A stretch of 55,700 nt of DNA from Alphaproteobacteria bacterium (lineage in GTDB: Bacteria > Pseudomonadota > Alphaproteobacteria > Paracaedibacterales > VGCI01), in NCBI GenBank assembly GCA_019746225.1, contig JAIESE010000033.1:1-55700 (forward strand), read 5' to 3'. The notes under the pieces were generated by a model. The model was not told the DNA's origin and did not search any database. It saw only the letters and a program-made list of their open reading frames with translations. Positions 23,965 through 33,628 of this stretch are shown here, piece by piece. Made by a program: the position numbers and the translations under genes. The first letter of the stretch is position 1. Each line of letters starts with the position of its first letter.

Positions 23965-25383
23965 TTAAAATCCTGAGTACAGAAATTGGTGAGGTTTATT
24001 TAACAACAAAATACCGACAGCCAATAAGATGCCTGATACAGCTCCCGCAAAAGGGAAAGCAAGCTTTGCCATTCGTCTGCCAGCACCCTCATAAGAAAGA
24101 AGGGTCAAATACATCTTGTGCGTTTCAGGGAGGATAAAGGCTATGCTTAAGCCAAACAAAATCGCAATATATTGCCATTTCGTCGAGAAATAAAGGGTCA
24201 AACCTTCATTCCCTGACAGAAGCAGTGAGCGAAAAATCCCAAGGGCCTGGTTCATATCTTGAGATCTGAAAATGACCCACCCCAAACTCACTAAGAGGAA
24301 AGTACTCAAAACCTTGAAGCCATGCATCCAAATTTGAGCCCCCTCACATGATAAATTCATCTTTGAGACAAATTTTCTTTGCTGATGATTGAGAACCAAT
24401 AATACACCATGATACATCCCCCAAATTAAAAAGGTAAAAGAGGACCCATGCCAGATGCCACCAATGGCCATGACAATGATCAAATTAAAGGTATACCGCA
24501 ACTCAGTGGTCCTGTTTCCTCCCAAGGGAATGTAAAGATAGTTCTTCAAAAAATTAGAAAGGCTCATGTGCCATCGACGCCAAAACTCGATGATGGATGT
24601 GGCTTGATAGGGAGAGTTAAAATTAAAAGGGATAGTTATCCCAAACAAGCGGGATAATCCAACAGCCATATCAGTATATCCTGAAAAATCAGCATATAAT
24701 TGAAACGAATAGCATAGTGTGGCGAGGAGTGCGGTATGAAAACTTAATGCTATTTCCGCATTCACATCAAAAACAGAAGATACATATAGACCCAAAGGGT
24801 CGGCGATAAAAGTCTTTTTAAACAACCCCATAGAAAAGAAAAACAGAAAATAAATAACATTATCCATATTTATTTTCATCTGACTTTTCTGCAAGAGCTG
24901 GGGATAGAAATCTTTAAAAATCAAGATCGGACCACAGATGAGATGCGGAAAATAGCCAACAAATAGAGCATACTTCGGAAAAGTTAAGTGTTTAAAGTGT
25001 TGTTTGTAGCCATCAATAAGAAAAGCAATTTGGGTAAACGTGTAAAAGGATATTCCCAAAGGAATTCCTGAAGAATTCTCCCTGAAGAACAGAATCGGAT
25101 ATTTATACCACGCTAAAAACAATAGGTTAAACAATATACCACCAACCAGATACTGGGTTTGATATTTATGATCCGCCATTGTTTTATAAATGTAATAATT
25201 TACGTACGCAGATATGGTTAAAGGAATCAAGTCTTGCCATTGCCAAAAAGCATAAAAACCTATGGAAGAAAGAAGAAGCCAAGCGCTTTTATAGGAATCT
25301 AGCTTGTATTTTTGTAAGATCCAATACCCAGCAACCACAACTGGAAAAAAAAAGAAAACGAATTCAACACTAGAAAACAGCAT
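23965..25383 (-). CDS. MBOAT-family O-acyltransferase (AlgI/DltB-like)
   Basis: This 472-residue polytopic membrane protein starts at an ATG with AGGAA about 9 bp upstream. It has the AlgI-type N-terminus (MLFSSVEFVFFFFPVV), the segments PLGISFYTFTQIAFLIDGYK and QLYADFSGYTDMAVGLSRLFG, then FWRRWHMSLSNFLKNYLYIP. The catalytic His lies in GGIWHGSSFTFLIWGMYHG. It transfers acyl, usually acetyl, groups to extracytoplasmic polymers together with the SGNH partner encoded immediately downstream. No polysaccharide gene cluster is adjacent, so the target (peptidoglycan, lipopolysaccharide or exopolysaccharide) cannot be told. Confidence 0.88.
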   Translation of the reverse strand: MLFSSVEFVFFFFPVVVAGYWILQKYKLDSYKSAWLLLSSIGFYAFWQWQDLIPLTISAYVNYYIYKTMADHKYQTQYLVGGILFNLLFLAWYKYPILFFRENSSGIPLGISFYTFTQIAFLIDGYKQHFKHLTFPKYALFVGYFPHLICGPILIFKDFYPQLLQKSQMKINMDNVIYFLFFFSMGLFKKTFIADPLGLYVSSVFDVNAEIALSFHTALLATLCYSFQLYADFSGYTDMAVGLSRLFGITIPFNFNSPYQATSIIEFWRRWHMSLSNFLKNYLYIPLGGNRTTELRYTFNLIIVMAIGGIWHGSSFTFLIWGMYHGVLLVLNHQQRKFVSKMNLSCEGAQIWMHGFKVLSTFLLVSLGWVIFRSQDMNQALGIFRSLLLSGNEGLTLYFSTKWQYIAILFGLSIAFILPETHKMYLTLLSYEGAGRRMAKLAFPFAGAVSGILLAVGILLLNKPHQFLYSGF

Positions 25384-25505
25384 ATTTAACGTTCCTAACT
25401 TGCTTACCCGCTAGTGTCTCTTAGATGGGGAAAAACTTACCATGCAAGGGCAATAGTCTCAAGATTTATTCTCAAGGGCTCCTTTAACGACAAAGGCATT
25501 TGGCC

Positions 25506-26108
25506 TTACATCTTCTTGATCCAACAGGCGAGATCGTTTTCTTCTTCCTGAGACGTCCCGTCTGGTTGCAGCGTCTGCCATTTCGTCGAAAAAACAATAG
25601 GGGTTTTCACCAAACCATATCTGCCCCAAATGGTATCTGAATCAAAGTAATCTTTGGGGCGCAAAGGATGATCGAGAGGCCTTATCGCAGTTACCTGCAT
25701 CATAGCCTCAAAATTCATGTCTTTCACTTCCTCAATAAGGCGATACATAAGCTTGGATCCCAATCCCATTTTGCGAAAACGAGGCTCAATAATTAACTCG
25801 CCCGCATAAAAATAATTTGAGGTATCAATACCTTGCGCTTTCATTGTCTCGGCCCAACCAACGACAAATAGGGCTGGGCATTCCAACGGCATGCCTGAAT
25901 ACAAACCCACAATTTCGTTATCTTGAAAAGCGATTACCAAAAGAGCTTGAGGTTCCGTAGTATACGCGCTTGTGTAACGAATTTCATCCTCGAGTTTTCC
26001 GACATAAAGATAGGGAAATTCGCGGAATTCTCTCATGCGCATTTCAGCAAGGGTTTGAATATAGGGTGCTGTTTGGCTCCCTTTGAACACTTCAATGCGA
26101 AATGTCAT
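25506..26108 (-). CDS. GNAT-family acetyltransferase
   Basis: This 200-residue protein has an AAGGAGA ribosome site. The acetyl-CoA motif A is visible as ELIIEPRFRKMGLGSKLMYR (R-x-x-x-G-x-G-S form), preceded by the strand V-I-A-F-Q-D-N-E-I-V-G-L-Y-S-G. The N- and C-terminal parts fill a single GNAT fold with a C-terminal extension. The substrate cannot be predicted. It lies 27 bp after the enoyl-CoA hydratase start-to-stop interval on the same strand, so the two are probably co-transcribed. Confidence 0.75.
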   Translation of the reverse strand: MTFRIEVFKGSQTAPYIQTLAEMRMREFREFPYLYVGKLEDEIRYTSAYTTEPQALLVIAFQDNEIVGLYSGMPLECPALFVVGWAETMKAQGIDTSNYFYAGELIIEPRFRKMGLGSKLMYRLIEEVKDMNFEAMMQVTAIRPLDHPLRPKDYFDSDTIWGRYGLVKTPIVFSTKWQTLQPDGTSQEEENDLACWIKKM

Positions 26109-26135
26109 AGGTTGTCTCCTTCTTATTATTCTTCT

Positions 26136-26909
26136 CTACTCATGCTTAAATACAGCTTTTCTCTTTTCCAGGAAAGCATTCATTCCTTCTTGACGATCCT
26201 TCAAAGAAAAAGTCGCCTGAAACAACCGACGTTCAAAGCGAATTCCTTGATCTAAAGGCATATTTTCAGACGCTCTAATGGCTTCTTTCACCATTTGTAC
26301 AATGGGTTGCGAAAAAGTTGCAATTTTCTTTGCCACTGCCACAGCCTCTTCCTTTAAGCGATCTTTCGGGACCACACGCGTCACAAGACCACACCTTTCG
26401 GCTTCAGACGCATCCATGAGACGTCCTGTAAGACACATCTCCATCGCCTTGGCTTTTCCAATCAACTGGGTGAGTCGTTGAGTGCCCCCACCCCCAGGGA
26501 TGGTCCCCAGAGTAATTTCCGGCTGGCCAAAGCGCGCCGTATCGTCTGCGAAAATAATGTCGCACATCATGACAAGCTCACATCCGCCCCCCAGTGCATA
26601 TCCTGAAACCGCGGCAACAATGGGTTTGCGACACTTTGCTAAATGCTCCCAAGCCTCTACAAAGTCATTTTTATAAACATCTGCATAGGTTAAATCCTTC
26701 ATTTCTCGAATGTCCGCGCCAGCAGCAAAGGCTTTTCCATTGCCCATAAGCACAATTGCCCCTATTTCAGGATTGGCCTCAGCTTCGCTCAAAGCCTGGT
26801 TAAGATGTGAAATAAGGTCGTGAGACAAAGCATTTAAGGCTTCAGGACGGTTCAAGGCGATCACCATTACCCGATCTGAGATGTCTTTAACAATGAGTTT
26901 TTCTGTCAT
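26136..26909 (-). CDS. Enoyl-CoA hydratase
   Basis: This 257-residue crotonase-fold protein has an AAGGGGG ribosome site. It has the oxyanion-hole segments KAFAAGADIREM and YALGGGCEL, and both catalytic acids of enoyl-CoA hydratases: Glu111 in GGCELVMMCD and Glu131 in PEITLGTIPGGGGTQR. It hydrates trans-2-enoyl-CoA in fatty acid or short-chain acyl-CoA oxidation. No other beta-oxidation gene is nearby. The gene is divergent from rimP, with about 160 bp between the starts. Confidence 0.9.
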   Translation of the reverse strand: MTEKLIVKDISDRVMVIALNRPEALNALSHDLISHLNQALSEAEANPEIGAIVLMGNGKAFAAGADIREMKDLTYADVYKNDFVEAWEHLAKCRKPIVAAVSGYALGGGCELVMMCDIIFADDTARFGQPEITLGTIPGGGGTQRLTQLIGKAKAMEMCLTGRLMDASEAERCGLVTRVVPKDRLKEEAVAVAKKIATFSQPIVQMVKEAIRASENMPLDQGIRFERRLFQATFSLKDRQEGMNAFLEKRKAVFKHE

Positions 26910-26956
26910 AATTCCCCCTTATTTATAAGCCTAAATTATTTTTTTAAACAAAGCAC

Positions 26957-26985
26957 TTGAATTTTCTGTGTAAAGTACCTACATT
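26957..26985 (+). promoter_or_regulatory. Predicted sigma-70-type promoter of the rimP-nusA-infB-rbfA operon
   Basis: TTGAAT (26957-26962) and TACATT (26980-26985) are 17 bp apart. This would give a leader of about 80 bases before rimP. The leader contains a possible hairpin, TGGGGAT (27003-27009) with ATCCCCA (27034-27040). The assignment is pattern-based only. Confidence 0.4.
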
Positions 26986-27071
26986 TTCGTTAAGTTCTCC
27001 TGTGGGGATTAAAGATAATACAACCTTTATTTTATCCCCAAAACTTGGGAAAGAGGGATAATTAGAAGGTC

Positions 27072-27560
27072 GTGGACTTATTAAAGCGTATTGAAACCAT
27101 TATTGAGGAGCCCCTGACTGCTCGCGGATACACCGTGGTGCGGCTTCAAATTTCAGGTGGAAACCGAAAAGTTCTCCAAATAATGATTGAACGACTAGAC
27201 GAAGTTGCTATAAACGTTGATGATTGTACAACGGTGAGTCGCATGGTTTCAGTCTTGTTGGACGTGTCTGACCCCATAAAAGACCCCTATATTTTAGAAG
27301 TGTCATCACCTGGGTTAGAGCGTCCTTTGGTTAAGCTTAAGGATTTTCAACGTTTTTCTGGGGAAATGGTCCTTGTGACAACGCATCAGCCCATAAATGG
27401 ACGCAAGCGTTTCCATGGGAGCTTAACATCTGCCGGAGAAGATGGAGTTCATCTGGATTTAACAGTCCCTGGAGAAGAGCCAACCTCCGTCGTCATTGAG
27501 CTAGAAAATATTCGAGCGGCGCGTCTATACGTAGACTTTGAAGCGCCAATAGTAAAATAA
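27072..27560 (+). CDS. rimP: Ribosome maturation factor RimP
   Basis: This 162-residue protein starts at GTG (27072) after GAAGG. It has the RimP landmarks: an N-terminal ferredoxin-like domain with R-G-Y-T-V-V-R-L-Q-I-S-G-G-N-R, the segment NVDDCTTVSRMVSVLLDV, then PYILEVSSPGLERPL, and a C-terminal Sm-like barrel with I-E-L-E-N-I-R-A-A-R-L. It assists 30S subunit maturation. It is the first gene of the operon, with nusA 24 bp downstream. Confidence 0.92.
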   Translation: MDLLKRIETIIEEPLTARGYTVVRLQISGGNRKVLQIMIERLDEVAINVDDCTTVSRMVSVLLDVSDPIKDPYILEVSSPGLERPLVKLKDFQRFSGEMVLVTTHQPINGRKRFHGSLTSAGEDGVHLDLTVPGEEPTSVVIELENIRAARLYVDFEAPIVK

Positions 27561-27584
27561 AGAATTAGGTAGAGGATTAAAATC

Positions 27585-29138
27585 GTGTCGAGTCAAAAAT
27601 ATAGGTCTTCTGATATGAATATGAGCAATCAGCCACGTCATGAACTTCTTCTCGTAGCAGAAACAGTTGCCCGCGAAAAGGGAATTGAACGGGAAGATGT
27701 CATTTTGGCCATGGAACAGGCCATTCAAAAGGCTGCTAAAGCTAAATATGGTATGGAACGAGACATTCGGGCAATTATCGATCGATCAACGGGTGAAGTT
27801 GATATCCAAAAGTGTTTGACGGTTGTCGATGAAGTTGTCGAACCTCTCACTGAACTCACCTTAAGCGAAGCAAAAGAGCGTGATCCAAAGGCTAAAGTTG
27901 GCGATGTCATTACAGAAATGTTGCCGCCGATAGAATTTGGTCGTGTTGCCGCCCAAAGCGCCCGTCAAGTTATTTTCCAAAAGGTACGCGACGCCGAACG
28001 CGCCCAGCAGTACATTGAATATAAAGACAAGGTTGGTCAAATTATCAGTGGGTTGGTTAAACGCGTAGAATTTGGCAATGTGGTTATGGATCTTGGCCGA
28101 ACAGAGGCGATTCTGCGCCGCGAAGACACCATCCCTCGCGAAACATTTCGTGTTGGCGACCGAACCCGCGTCTATATTGCCGATGTTCGCCCTGAAACAC
28201 GTGGCCCTATGATCTTTTTGTCACGGACCCATCCTCAGTTCATGATGAAATTGTTCGAGCAAGAAGTCCCGGAAATTTATGATGGTATTATCGAAGTTAA
28301 AGCAGTTGCTCGGGATCCGGGGAGCCGCGCTAAACTTGCTGTGCACACCAACGACCCCAGTATCGATCCCGTCGGTGCGTGCGTTGGAATGAGAGGCAGC
28401 CGCGTCCAAGCTGTTGTTTCGGAATTGCAAGGTGAGAAAGTCGATATTATCCCTTGGTCCAGCAATCCAGCAACTTTTGTGGTCAATGCTTTGGCACCAG
28501 CAGAAGTTATGAAGGTCGTCTTGGATGAAGAAAATCATCGTGTTGACGTTGTTGTCGAAGAAGAACAGCTGAGCCTTGCCATCGGCCGTCGCGGCCAGAA
28601 TGTGCGTTTGGCGTCTCAATTAACGGGTTGGAATATTGATATTCTAACAGAAACTGAAGAAACAACCCGCCGCACTGAAGAAAATGCCAATCGCACGAAA
28701 TTATTTATGGAAGCTTTGGATGTGGATGAGATGATTGGCCAATTATTAGCCTCAGAAGGATTTACCTCCATTGAAGAAATAGCTTATGTTCCCATAAGCG
28801 AATTCGCTAACATTGAAGGATTTGATGAAGAGCTCAGCCAAGAGCTTCAAAACAGGGCCATTACTTACATTGACCAACAAGACGTTCGACAGCTTGAAGA
28901 ATGCAAAGTGTTGGGATTAGCTAAAGAAGTAATGGATATTGATGGATTAACCCCTGAAATGCTGTTAAAGTTAGCAAAAAATGGTATAAAGTCTTTGGAT
29001 GATTTCGCAGATCTAGCCGGAGATGAGTTATTAGATATAGTTGGAAGGTCAGCTCTGCCTTTGGAACGTGCAAATGTTATGATTATGGCTGCACGGTCTC
29101 ATTGGTTCGAAGATGAACAACCAACAAAGTCTGATTAA
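27585..29138 (+). CDS. nusA: Transcription termination/antitermination protein NusA
   Basis: This 517-residue protein starts at GTG (27585) with AGAGGA 8 bp upstream; ATGs at 27615 and 27621 are alternatives. Domains are the N-terminal RNA polymerase-binding domain (about 12-140), S1 (about 145-212), two KH domains (about 240-360, with VGACVGMRGSRVQAVV and SLAIGRRGQNVRLASQLTG), and C-terminal acidic helix-hairpin-helix repeats (about 375-510). NusA modulates pausing, termination and antitermination. The ylxR gene that usually follows is absent; infB starts 28 bp later. Confidence 0.95.
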   Translation: MSSQKYRSSDMNMSNQPRHELLLVAETVAREKGIEREDVILAMEQAIQKAAKAKYGMERDIRAIIDRSTGEVDIQKCLTVVDEVVEPLTELTLSEAKERDPKAKVGDVITEMLPPIEFGRVAAQSARQVIFQKVRDAERAQQYIEYKDKVGQIISGLVKRVEFGNVVMDLGRTEAILRREDTIPRETFRVGDRTRVYIADVRPETRGPMIFLSRTHPQFMMKLFEQEVPEIYDGIIEVKAVARDPGSRAKLAVHTNDPSIDPVGACVGMRGSRVQAVVSELQGEKVDIIPWSSNPATFVVNALAPAEVMKVVLDEENHRVDVVVEEEQLSLAIGRRGQNVRLASQLTGWNIDILTETEETTRRTEENANRTKLFMEALDVDEMIGQLLASEGFTSIEEIAYVPISEFANIEGFDEELSQELQNRAITYIDQQDVRQLEECKVLGLAKEVMDIDGLTPEMLLKLAKNGIKSLDDFADLAGDELLDIVGRSALPLERANVMIMAARSHWFEDEQPTKSD

Positions 29139-29166
29139 AAGTTAGAATATTTAGGCGAGAAACAGG

Positions 29167-31725
29167 ATGAGTAAAACGACCGACCAGGGTGAAAAAAAGA
29201 CCCTGACGTTGAGTAAAAAGCTAGATGCAAAAAAGGTCGTTGAGTCAGATCAAGTTCGACAGAGCTTCTCCCATGGCCGCTCAAAGACTGTAGCCGTTGA
29301 GGTTAAGCGCAAACGTGTGCCCATGCCGGGTGATATTGTTGAGGAAAAACCTGTTGAGACACCCTTGCCCGAAGTTGCCCAACAAGCTCCCACGGAGCCT
29401 CAAAAATCCACAACATCTGCTAAAAGCCTCACAGAAGATGAGCTTGTTAATCGCATTAAGGTTGTCCAAGAAGCGTTAAAAGCAGGCGCGATGGAATCCG
29501 AAGAGCGCTCCCGCCGTGAGGCAGAAGAAGCCGAGTGGCGCCGCCAAATGGACGAGCTTAAGAAAAATCGCCAGCAGGAAGAACAAAGCCGTAAAGACGC
29601 CAAACAGCTAAGCGATCAACCAGAAGCAAGCCCCTCTGAAACCATACAACCTGACCAAACACCTACGAAACTGGATACACATCATGGTGAGGAAAGACCC
29701 CACGTTTCTCCATCTGCAAAAGCACTCTCTGACGACGAAGATGAAGAAGGGAGCAGCCGCAGAAAAGCTGGCACTCGTGGAGTAGAAGCAAAAAAGATCG
29801 CCACTCCTGTTGCTAAGAAGGAATTCGAACAACCTCGCAAATTGAACCGCCAGACGATTACCAGGGCCTTATCGGGTGAAGAAGAAAGCCGTGGTCGTTC
29901 TTTAGCTTCTTTGCGTCGTGCCCGTCAAAAGCAAAAGCAAAGCATGGAGCAAACCGAACAAATTAAAGTTGTTCGGGAAGTCATTATCCCCGATATCATC
30001 ACGGTGAGTGAACTTGCGAATCGTATGGCTGTGCGAGGAGCAGACGTTATTAAATCCCTCATGAAATTAGGGATGATGGTTACCATTAATCAACCCATAG
30101 ATGCAGACACTGCCGAACTCCTGTGTAGTGAATTCGGCCATAAATTCAAACGCATTTCTGAATCAGATATTGAGCTTGGATTACGCGGTGAAGAGGATAC
30201 GGGCGAAAATATGATTCATCGCGCCCCGGTTGTCACTGTTATGGGCCACGTGGATCATGGTAAAACCTCCCTTCTTGATGCTTTGCGTAAAACAGACGTT
30301 GTGGCTGGTGAAGCCGGAGGTATTACGCAACACATTGGGGCGTATCAGGTAACCTTGAAATCCGGCCAAAAGATCACCTTTATTGACACTCCAGGCCACG
30401 CTGCCTTTACAGAAATGCGCGCCAGAGGTGCCAACGTTACTGACATTGTTGTGCTTGTTGTTGCTGCTGATGACGGCATCATGGAACAAACAATAGAAGC
30501 CATCCACCATGCGAAGGCCGCAAAAGTCCCCATGGTTGTTGCTATCAACAAAATGGATAAACCAGATGCAAGCCCAGAACGCGTGCGGTCCGAACTGTTA
30601 CAGCATGAAGTTGTTCTTGAAGAATTTGGGGGAGAGGTTCTCTCTGTCGAAGTTTCGGCTAAGAAATTGCTCAATCTCGATTTATTGGAAGAAAAGATCT
30701 TACTGCAAGCCGAAGTTTTGGATTTGAAATCAAACCCGAATCGCCCCGCAGAAGGGGTTGTCATTGAAGCCCAAATCGACAAAGGACGCGGTACCGTTGC
30801 CACAATCCTCATTCAGCGCGGTACCTTAAGAATTGGGGATATCTTTGTTGCAGGTACGGAATGGGGCCGTGTCCGCGCTCTTGTCAATGATCATGGACAC
30901 AAAATTGAGCTTGTAACACCCGCAATGCCCGCTGAAGTCGTTGGGTTTAATGGTGTGCCTGCCGCCGGTGATGAGTTCTTTGTGGTTGAAACCGAAGCCC
31001 GCGCCCGCGAAGTTGCTGAATTCCGTCAGCGTCGGGAACGCGATGCAAAAGCTGCTGCATCAGCACGCAGTTCCATGGAACAAATGATGACGCAGATTGC
31101 GGCCGGAGAGGTTCGCGAACTCCCTCTCGTCATCAAATCAGACGTTCAAGGATCTTTAGAAGCCATTCAAGCCAGTTTAGCCAAGTTGTCAACGAATGAA
31201 GTGAACGTTCGCGTTCTTCACGGCGGTGTCGGTGGCATTAATGAAAGTGACATCACGCTCGCTCGCGCCTCTAACGGCATCGTTATTGGGTTCAATGTGC
31301 GCACCAACCCACAAGCCCGTGAACTCGCCAAACGCGACACCGTTGAGATTCGTTACTATTCAATTATTTATGATGTCATTGATGATATGAAAGCATTGAT
31401 GAGTGGCCTCCTTGCGCCGACATTACGCGAGAAGTTCTTGGGCTTTGTTGAAATTCGCCAAGTCTTTAGCATCAGTAAAATTGGCAAAGTTGCCGGGTGC
31501 TATGTCACCGAGGGCGTTGTCAAACGCGGCGCTAAGATCCGCCTCTTGCGCGATAGCGTGGTCATTCATGAAGGGGAGCTGGCATCCCTGAAGCGCTTCA
31601 AAGACGAAGTCAAAGAAGTCAAAGAATCTTATGAATGCGGTATCGTATTAGAAAATTACAACGATATTCAAGAAAAAGACGTTCTTGAGTGTTATGAGAT
31701 AGAGAGCATTGCCCGCCAGATTTAG
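29167..31725 (+). CDS. infB: Translation initiation factor IF-2
   Basis: This 852-residue GTPase brings initiator tRNA to the 30S subunit. The N-terminal part (1-270) is a charged, low-complexity, mostly helical region, followed by the IF2N domain (about 275-335). The G domain begins at about 357 with GHVDHGKT (360-367), and [12 protein letters not shown] and NKMD are also present. Domains II, III and IV follow with [13 protein letters not shown] and the C-terminal tRNA-binding barrel. The gene is full length, lies directly after nusA and is followed by rbfA 15 bp later. Confidence 0.96.
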   Translation: MSKTTDQGEKKTLTLSKKLDAKKVVESDQVRQSFSHGRSKTVAVEVKRKRVPMPGDIVEEKPVETPLPEVAQQAPTEPQKSTTSAKSLTEDELVNRIKVVQEALKAGAMESEERSRREAEEAEWRRQMDELKKNRQQEEQSRKDAKQLSDQPEASPSETIQPDQTPTKLDTHHGEERPHVSPSAKALSDDEDEEGSSRRKAGTRGVEAKKIATPVAKKEFEQPRKLNRQTITRALSGEEESRGRSLASLRRARQKQKQSMEQTEQIKVVREVIIPDIITVSELANRMAVRGADVIKSLMKLGMMVTINQPIDADTAELLCSEFGHKFKRISESDIELGLRGEEDTGENMIHRAPVVTVMGHVDHGKTSLLDALRKTDVVAGEAGGITQHIGAYQVTLKSGQKITFIDTPGHAAFTEMRARGANVTDIVVLVVAADDGIMEQTIEAIHHAKAAKVPMVVAINKMDKPDASPERVRSELLQHEVVLEEFGGEVLSVEVSAKKLLNLDLLEEKILLQAEVLDLKSNPNRPAEGVVIEAQIDKGRGTVATILIQRGTLRIGDIFVAGTEWGRVRALVNDHGHKIELVTPAMPAEVVGFNGVPAAGDEFFVVETEARAREVAEFRQRRERDAKAAASARSSMEQMMTQIAAGEVRELPLVIKSDVQGSLEAIQASLAKLSTNEVNVRVLHGGVGGINESDITLARASNGIVIGFNVRTNPQARELAKRDTVEIRYYSIIYDVIDDMKALMSGLLAPTLREKFLGFVEIRQVFSISKIGKVAGCYVTEGVVKRGAKIRLLRDSVVIHEGELASLKRFKDEVKEVKESYECGIVLENYNDIQEKDVLECYEIESIARQI

Positions 31726-31740
31726 GGGCAATGGAGAACG

Positions 31741-32130
31741 ATGACAAAACGACACGACGACGAACTCTTTACCCCCAAAAAGGCACCCAAACACCGTCAG
31801 CTTCGGATGGGTGAAGAAGTGCGTCATGTGCTGTCAACCTTGTTTTTACGCGCGAAATTCCCAGAACCAGGCTTGCCCACAACCGTTACCATCACGCAAG
31901 TCCAACTGTCTCCCGATTTACAAAATGCAACCGTATTTGTCATGCCTTTAGGCGGTCTCTATCGTGAAGAAGTTTTGGCTTACCTGAAAGAACATACCGG
32001 ATACATCCGTCACCAATTGGGTAAAGAACTCAAGTCGAAATTCACCCCTGCGTTACGCTTTCGCCTCGATGAATCCTTTGATCAAGCAGAGCGCATCGAA
32101 AAGCTCTTGAAAGAAGATAAAGAGCGGTAG
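31741..32130 (+). CDS. rbfA: Ribosome-binding factor A
   Basis: This 129-residue protein has the KH-like RbfA fold: RQLRMGEEVRHVLSTLF near the N-terminus, the strand V-T-I-T-Q-V-Q-L-S-P-D-L-Q-N-A-T-V-F-V, and KFTPALRFRLDESFDQAERI at the C-terminus. It aids late 30S maturation. It closes the rimP-nusA-infB cluster. The usual next genes, truB and rpsO, are missing here; an inverted repeat and a convergent transporter gene follow instead. Confidence 0.93.
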   Translation: MTKRHDDELFTPKKAPKHRQLRMGEEVRHVLSTLFLRAKFPEPGLPTTVTITQVQLSPDLQNATVFVMPLGGLYREEVLAYLKEHTGYIRHQLGKELKSKFTPALRFRLDESFDQAERIEKLLKEDKER

Positions 32131-32184
32131 GGTGGTGCATATGGATTAATGCCATATGCTGTAATAGTTTGAATTAATTTAAAT

Positions 32185-32345
32185 ACCCCTCTCCCACCCT
32201 TTACGCTTCGCTAAAGGTCGACCTCTCCCACAAGGGGAGAGGTAATAACAGCCATATTCTAGTGATCTTCATAACACGTGTATTTTCACCTCTCCCCTTG
32301 TGGGAGAGGTCGCCTTGGAGCTTTGCTCCATGGCGGGTGAGGGGT
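32185..32345. repeat. Large imperfect inverted repeat with nested CTCTCCC/GGGAGAG palindromes
   Basis: The left part (32185-32243) and right part (32288-32345) are imperfect inverted copies. Each begins or ends with ACCCCTCTCCC-type sequence and holds a near-perfect internal hairpin ACCTCTCCC-ACAA-GGGGAGAGGT (32221-32243 and its mirror at 32288-32310). The element fills the gap between rbfA and the MHS transporter, which converge on it. A fragment of the same sequence recurs near 50815-50833. It is a dispersed palindromic repeat and may also end transcripts from both sides. Confidence 0.75.
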
Positions 32346-32356
32346 TGGTCTAGAAA

Positions 32357-33628
32357 CTACTCCTTAAAGTTGAGTTCTTTATGAATGCGAATAAACCTCA
32401 AAGCAATGATCGACATCACAGCAATCACCGTCAAATATACCGCAGGAACCATCTTGGATCCTGTTCGATCAATAAGGTAGGTCACAATCACCCCAACGGT
32501 TCCCCCAAATAAGGGCCCGCTGATATTGGTCGTAATCGCAATGGCGGAATAGCGGATAGCTGTTGGAAAGGCCTCAACCATCATCGCAGCGGTAGGTCCA
32601 AAGTATCCACCCGCCGCAATCGCAAAGACAAGCTGCGCCCAAAATATGGTCATCATATTTGACGTGCTATTCATCAGGAAAAACAACGGAATCGTTCCCA
32701 CAACAAAGATGGCAGCAGCACCAGCCATGACCTTTTTCCGACCGATGATATCCGACAGCCACGCCCCTAAAACCGTGAATACACACACAAGAAATAGGTT
32801 GATGGTGTTGATGGTAAAGGCCATGCTTTCCCCAATGTTCAACTGTGTTGTCATAAATGTGGGCATATACGTGAACAACATGTAAAAGCTCAAATCATGC
32901 AAGCCTACAGCCAACACCACAATCGTCAACGCTTTCCCGTGCTTGGCAAAGACTTCTTTGGCCGGATGTTGAGAGACCTTGCCCGACTTTTTAATGCCCA
33001 AATATTCAGGAGATTCGGGTATTTGTTGACGCAAATAATAGCCCACGAAACAGATGAAAATCCCTAACAAGAAGGGAATCCGCCAGCCCCAAGCGTTCAA
33101 GGCATCTTCTCCCAATGCATAGGAAAACAACATTGCTGTAGCAGAGCCCAACAATATACCCACCAAACAGCTGGTAATCGCAAAGCTGCCGATCAGTCCA
33201 CGACGTTTGGGATCTGAGTGCTCTGTGGTGAAAGTGATCGAGCCCCCGTAGTTCCCACCCATGGAAAAACCTTGAAACATTCTCATAATAATCAGCATAA
33301 TAGAAGCTGCTATCCCAATTTCCTCATAGGTTGGCAGCAATCCAATCACAGCCGTTGGGATGGCCATCATCCAGATGGTCAAAACCAGAGCCTGTTTGCG
33401 CCCTACTTTGTCCCCAATGTGACCAAAAATGACGCCGCCAAGGGGGCGAACAAAGAATCCGACCGCAAAAACACCGAACGCTTTGATCAGCTCCGTGGTT
33501 TCATCGGCCGACGGGAAAAAGAGCTTCCCAATAATAGGCGCAAAATACGCAAATAAAATAAAATCATAAAATTCAAAAATGTTCCCCATCATGCTGGTAA
33601 CAACGGTCTTAAATAAAGGCTTAGACAT
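32357..33628 (-). CDS. MFS transporter of the metabolite:H+ symporter (MHS, ProP-like) family
   Basis: I chose the ATG at 33628 (423 residues) because TTGGAG lies 7-8 bp upstream. It has 12 predicted membrane helices. Family landmarks are MGNIFEFYDFILFAYFAPII in helix 1, PLGGVIFGHIGDKVGRK in the first cytosolic loop, RMFQGFSMGGNYGGS, and SDIIGRKKVM in the middle loop. MHS transporters import osmolytes and organic acids such as proline, betaine, citrate or alpha-ketoglutarate. The substrate cannot be told. Such transporters are numerous in intracellular alphaproteobacteria. It converges with rbfA across the repeat. Confidence 0.85.
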   Translation of the reverse strand: MSKPLFKTVVTSMMGNIFEFYDFILFAYFAPIIGKLFFPSADETTELIKAFGVFAVGFFVRPLGGVIFGHIGDKVGRKQALVLTIWMMAIPTAVIGLLPTYEEIGIAASIMLIIMRMFQGFSMGGNYGGSITFTTEHSDPKRRGLIGSFAITSCLVGILLGSATAMLFSYALGEDALNAWGWRIPFLLGIFICFVGYYLRQQIPESPEYLGIKKSGKVSQHPAKEVFAKHGKALTIVVLAVGLHDLSFYMLFTYMPTFMTTQLNIGESMAFTINTINLFLVCVFTVLGAWLSDIIGRKKVMAGAAAIFVVGTIPLFFLMNSTSNMMTIFWAQLVFAIAAGGYFGPTAAMMVEAFPTAIRYSAIAITTNISGPLFGGTVGVIVTYLIDRTGSKMVPAVYLTVIAVMSIIALRFIRIHKELNFKE

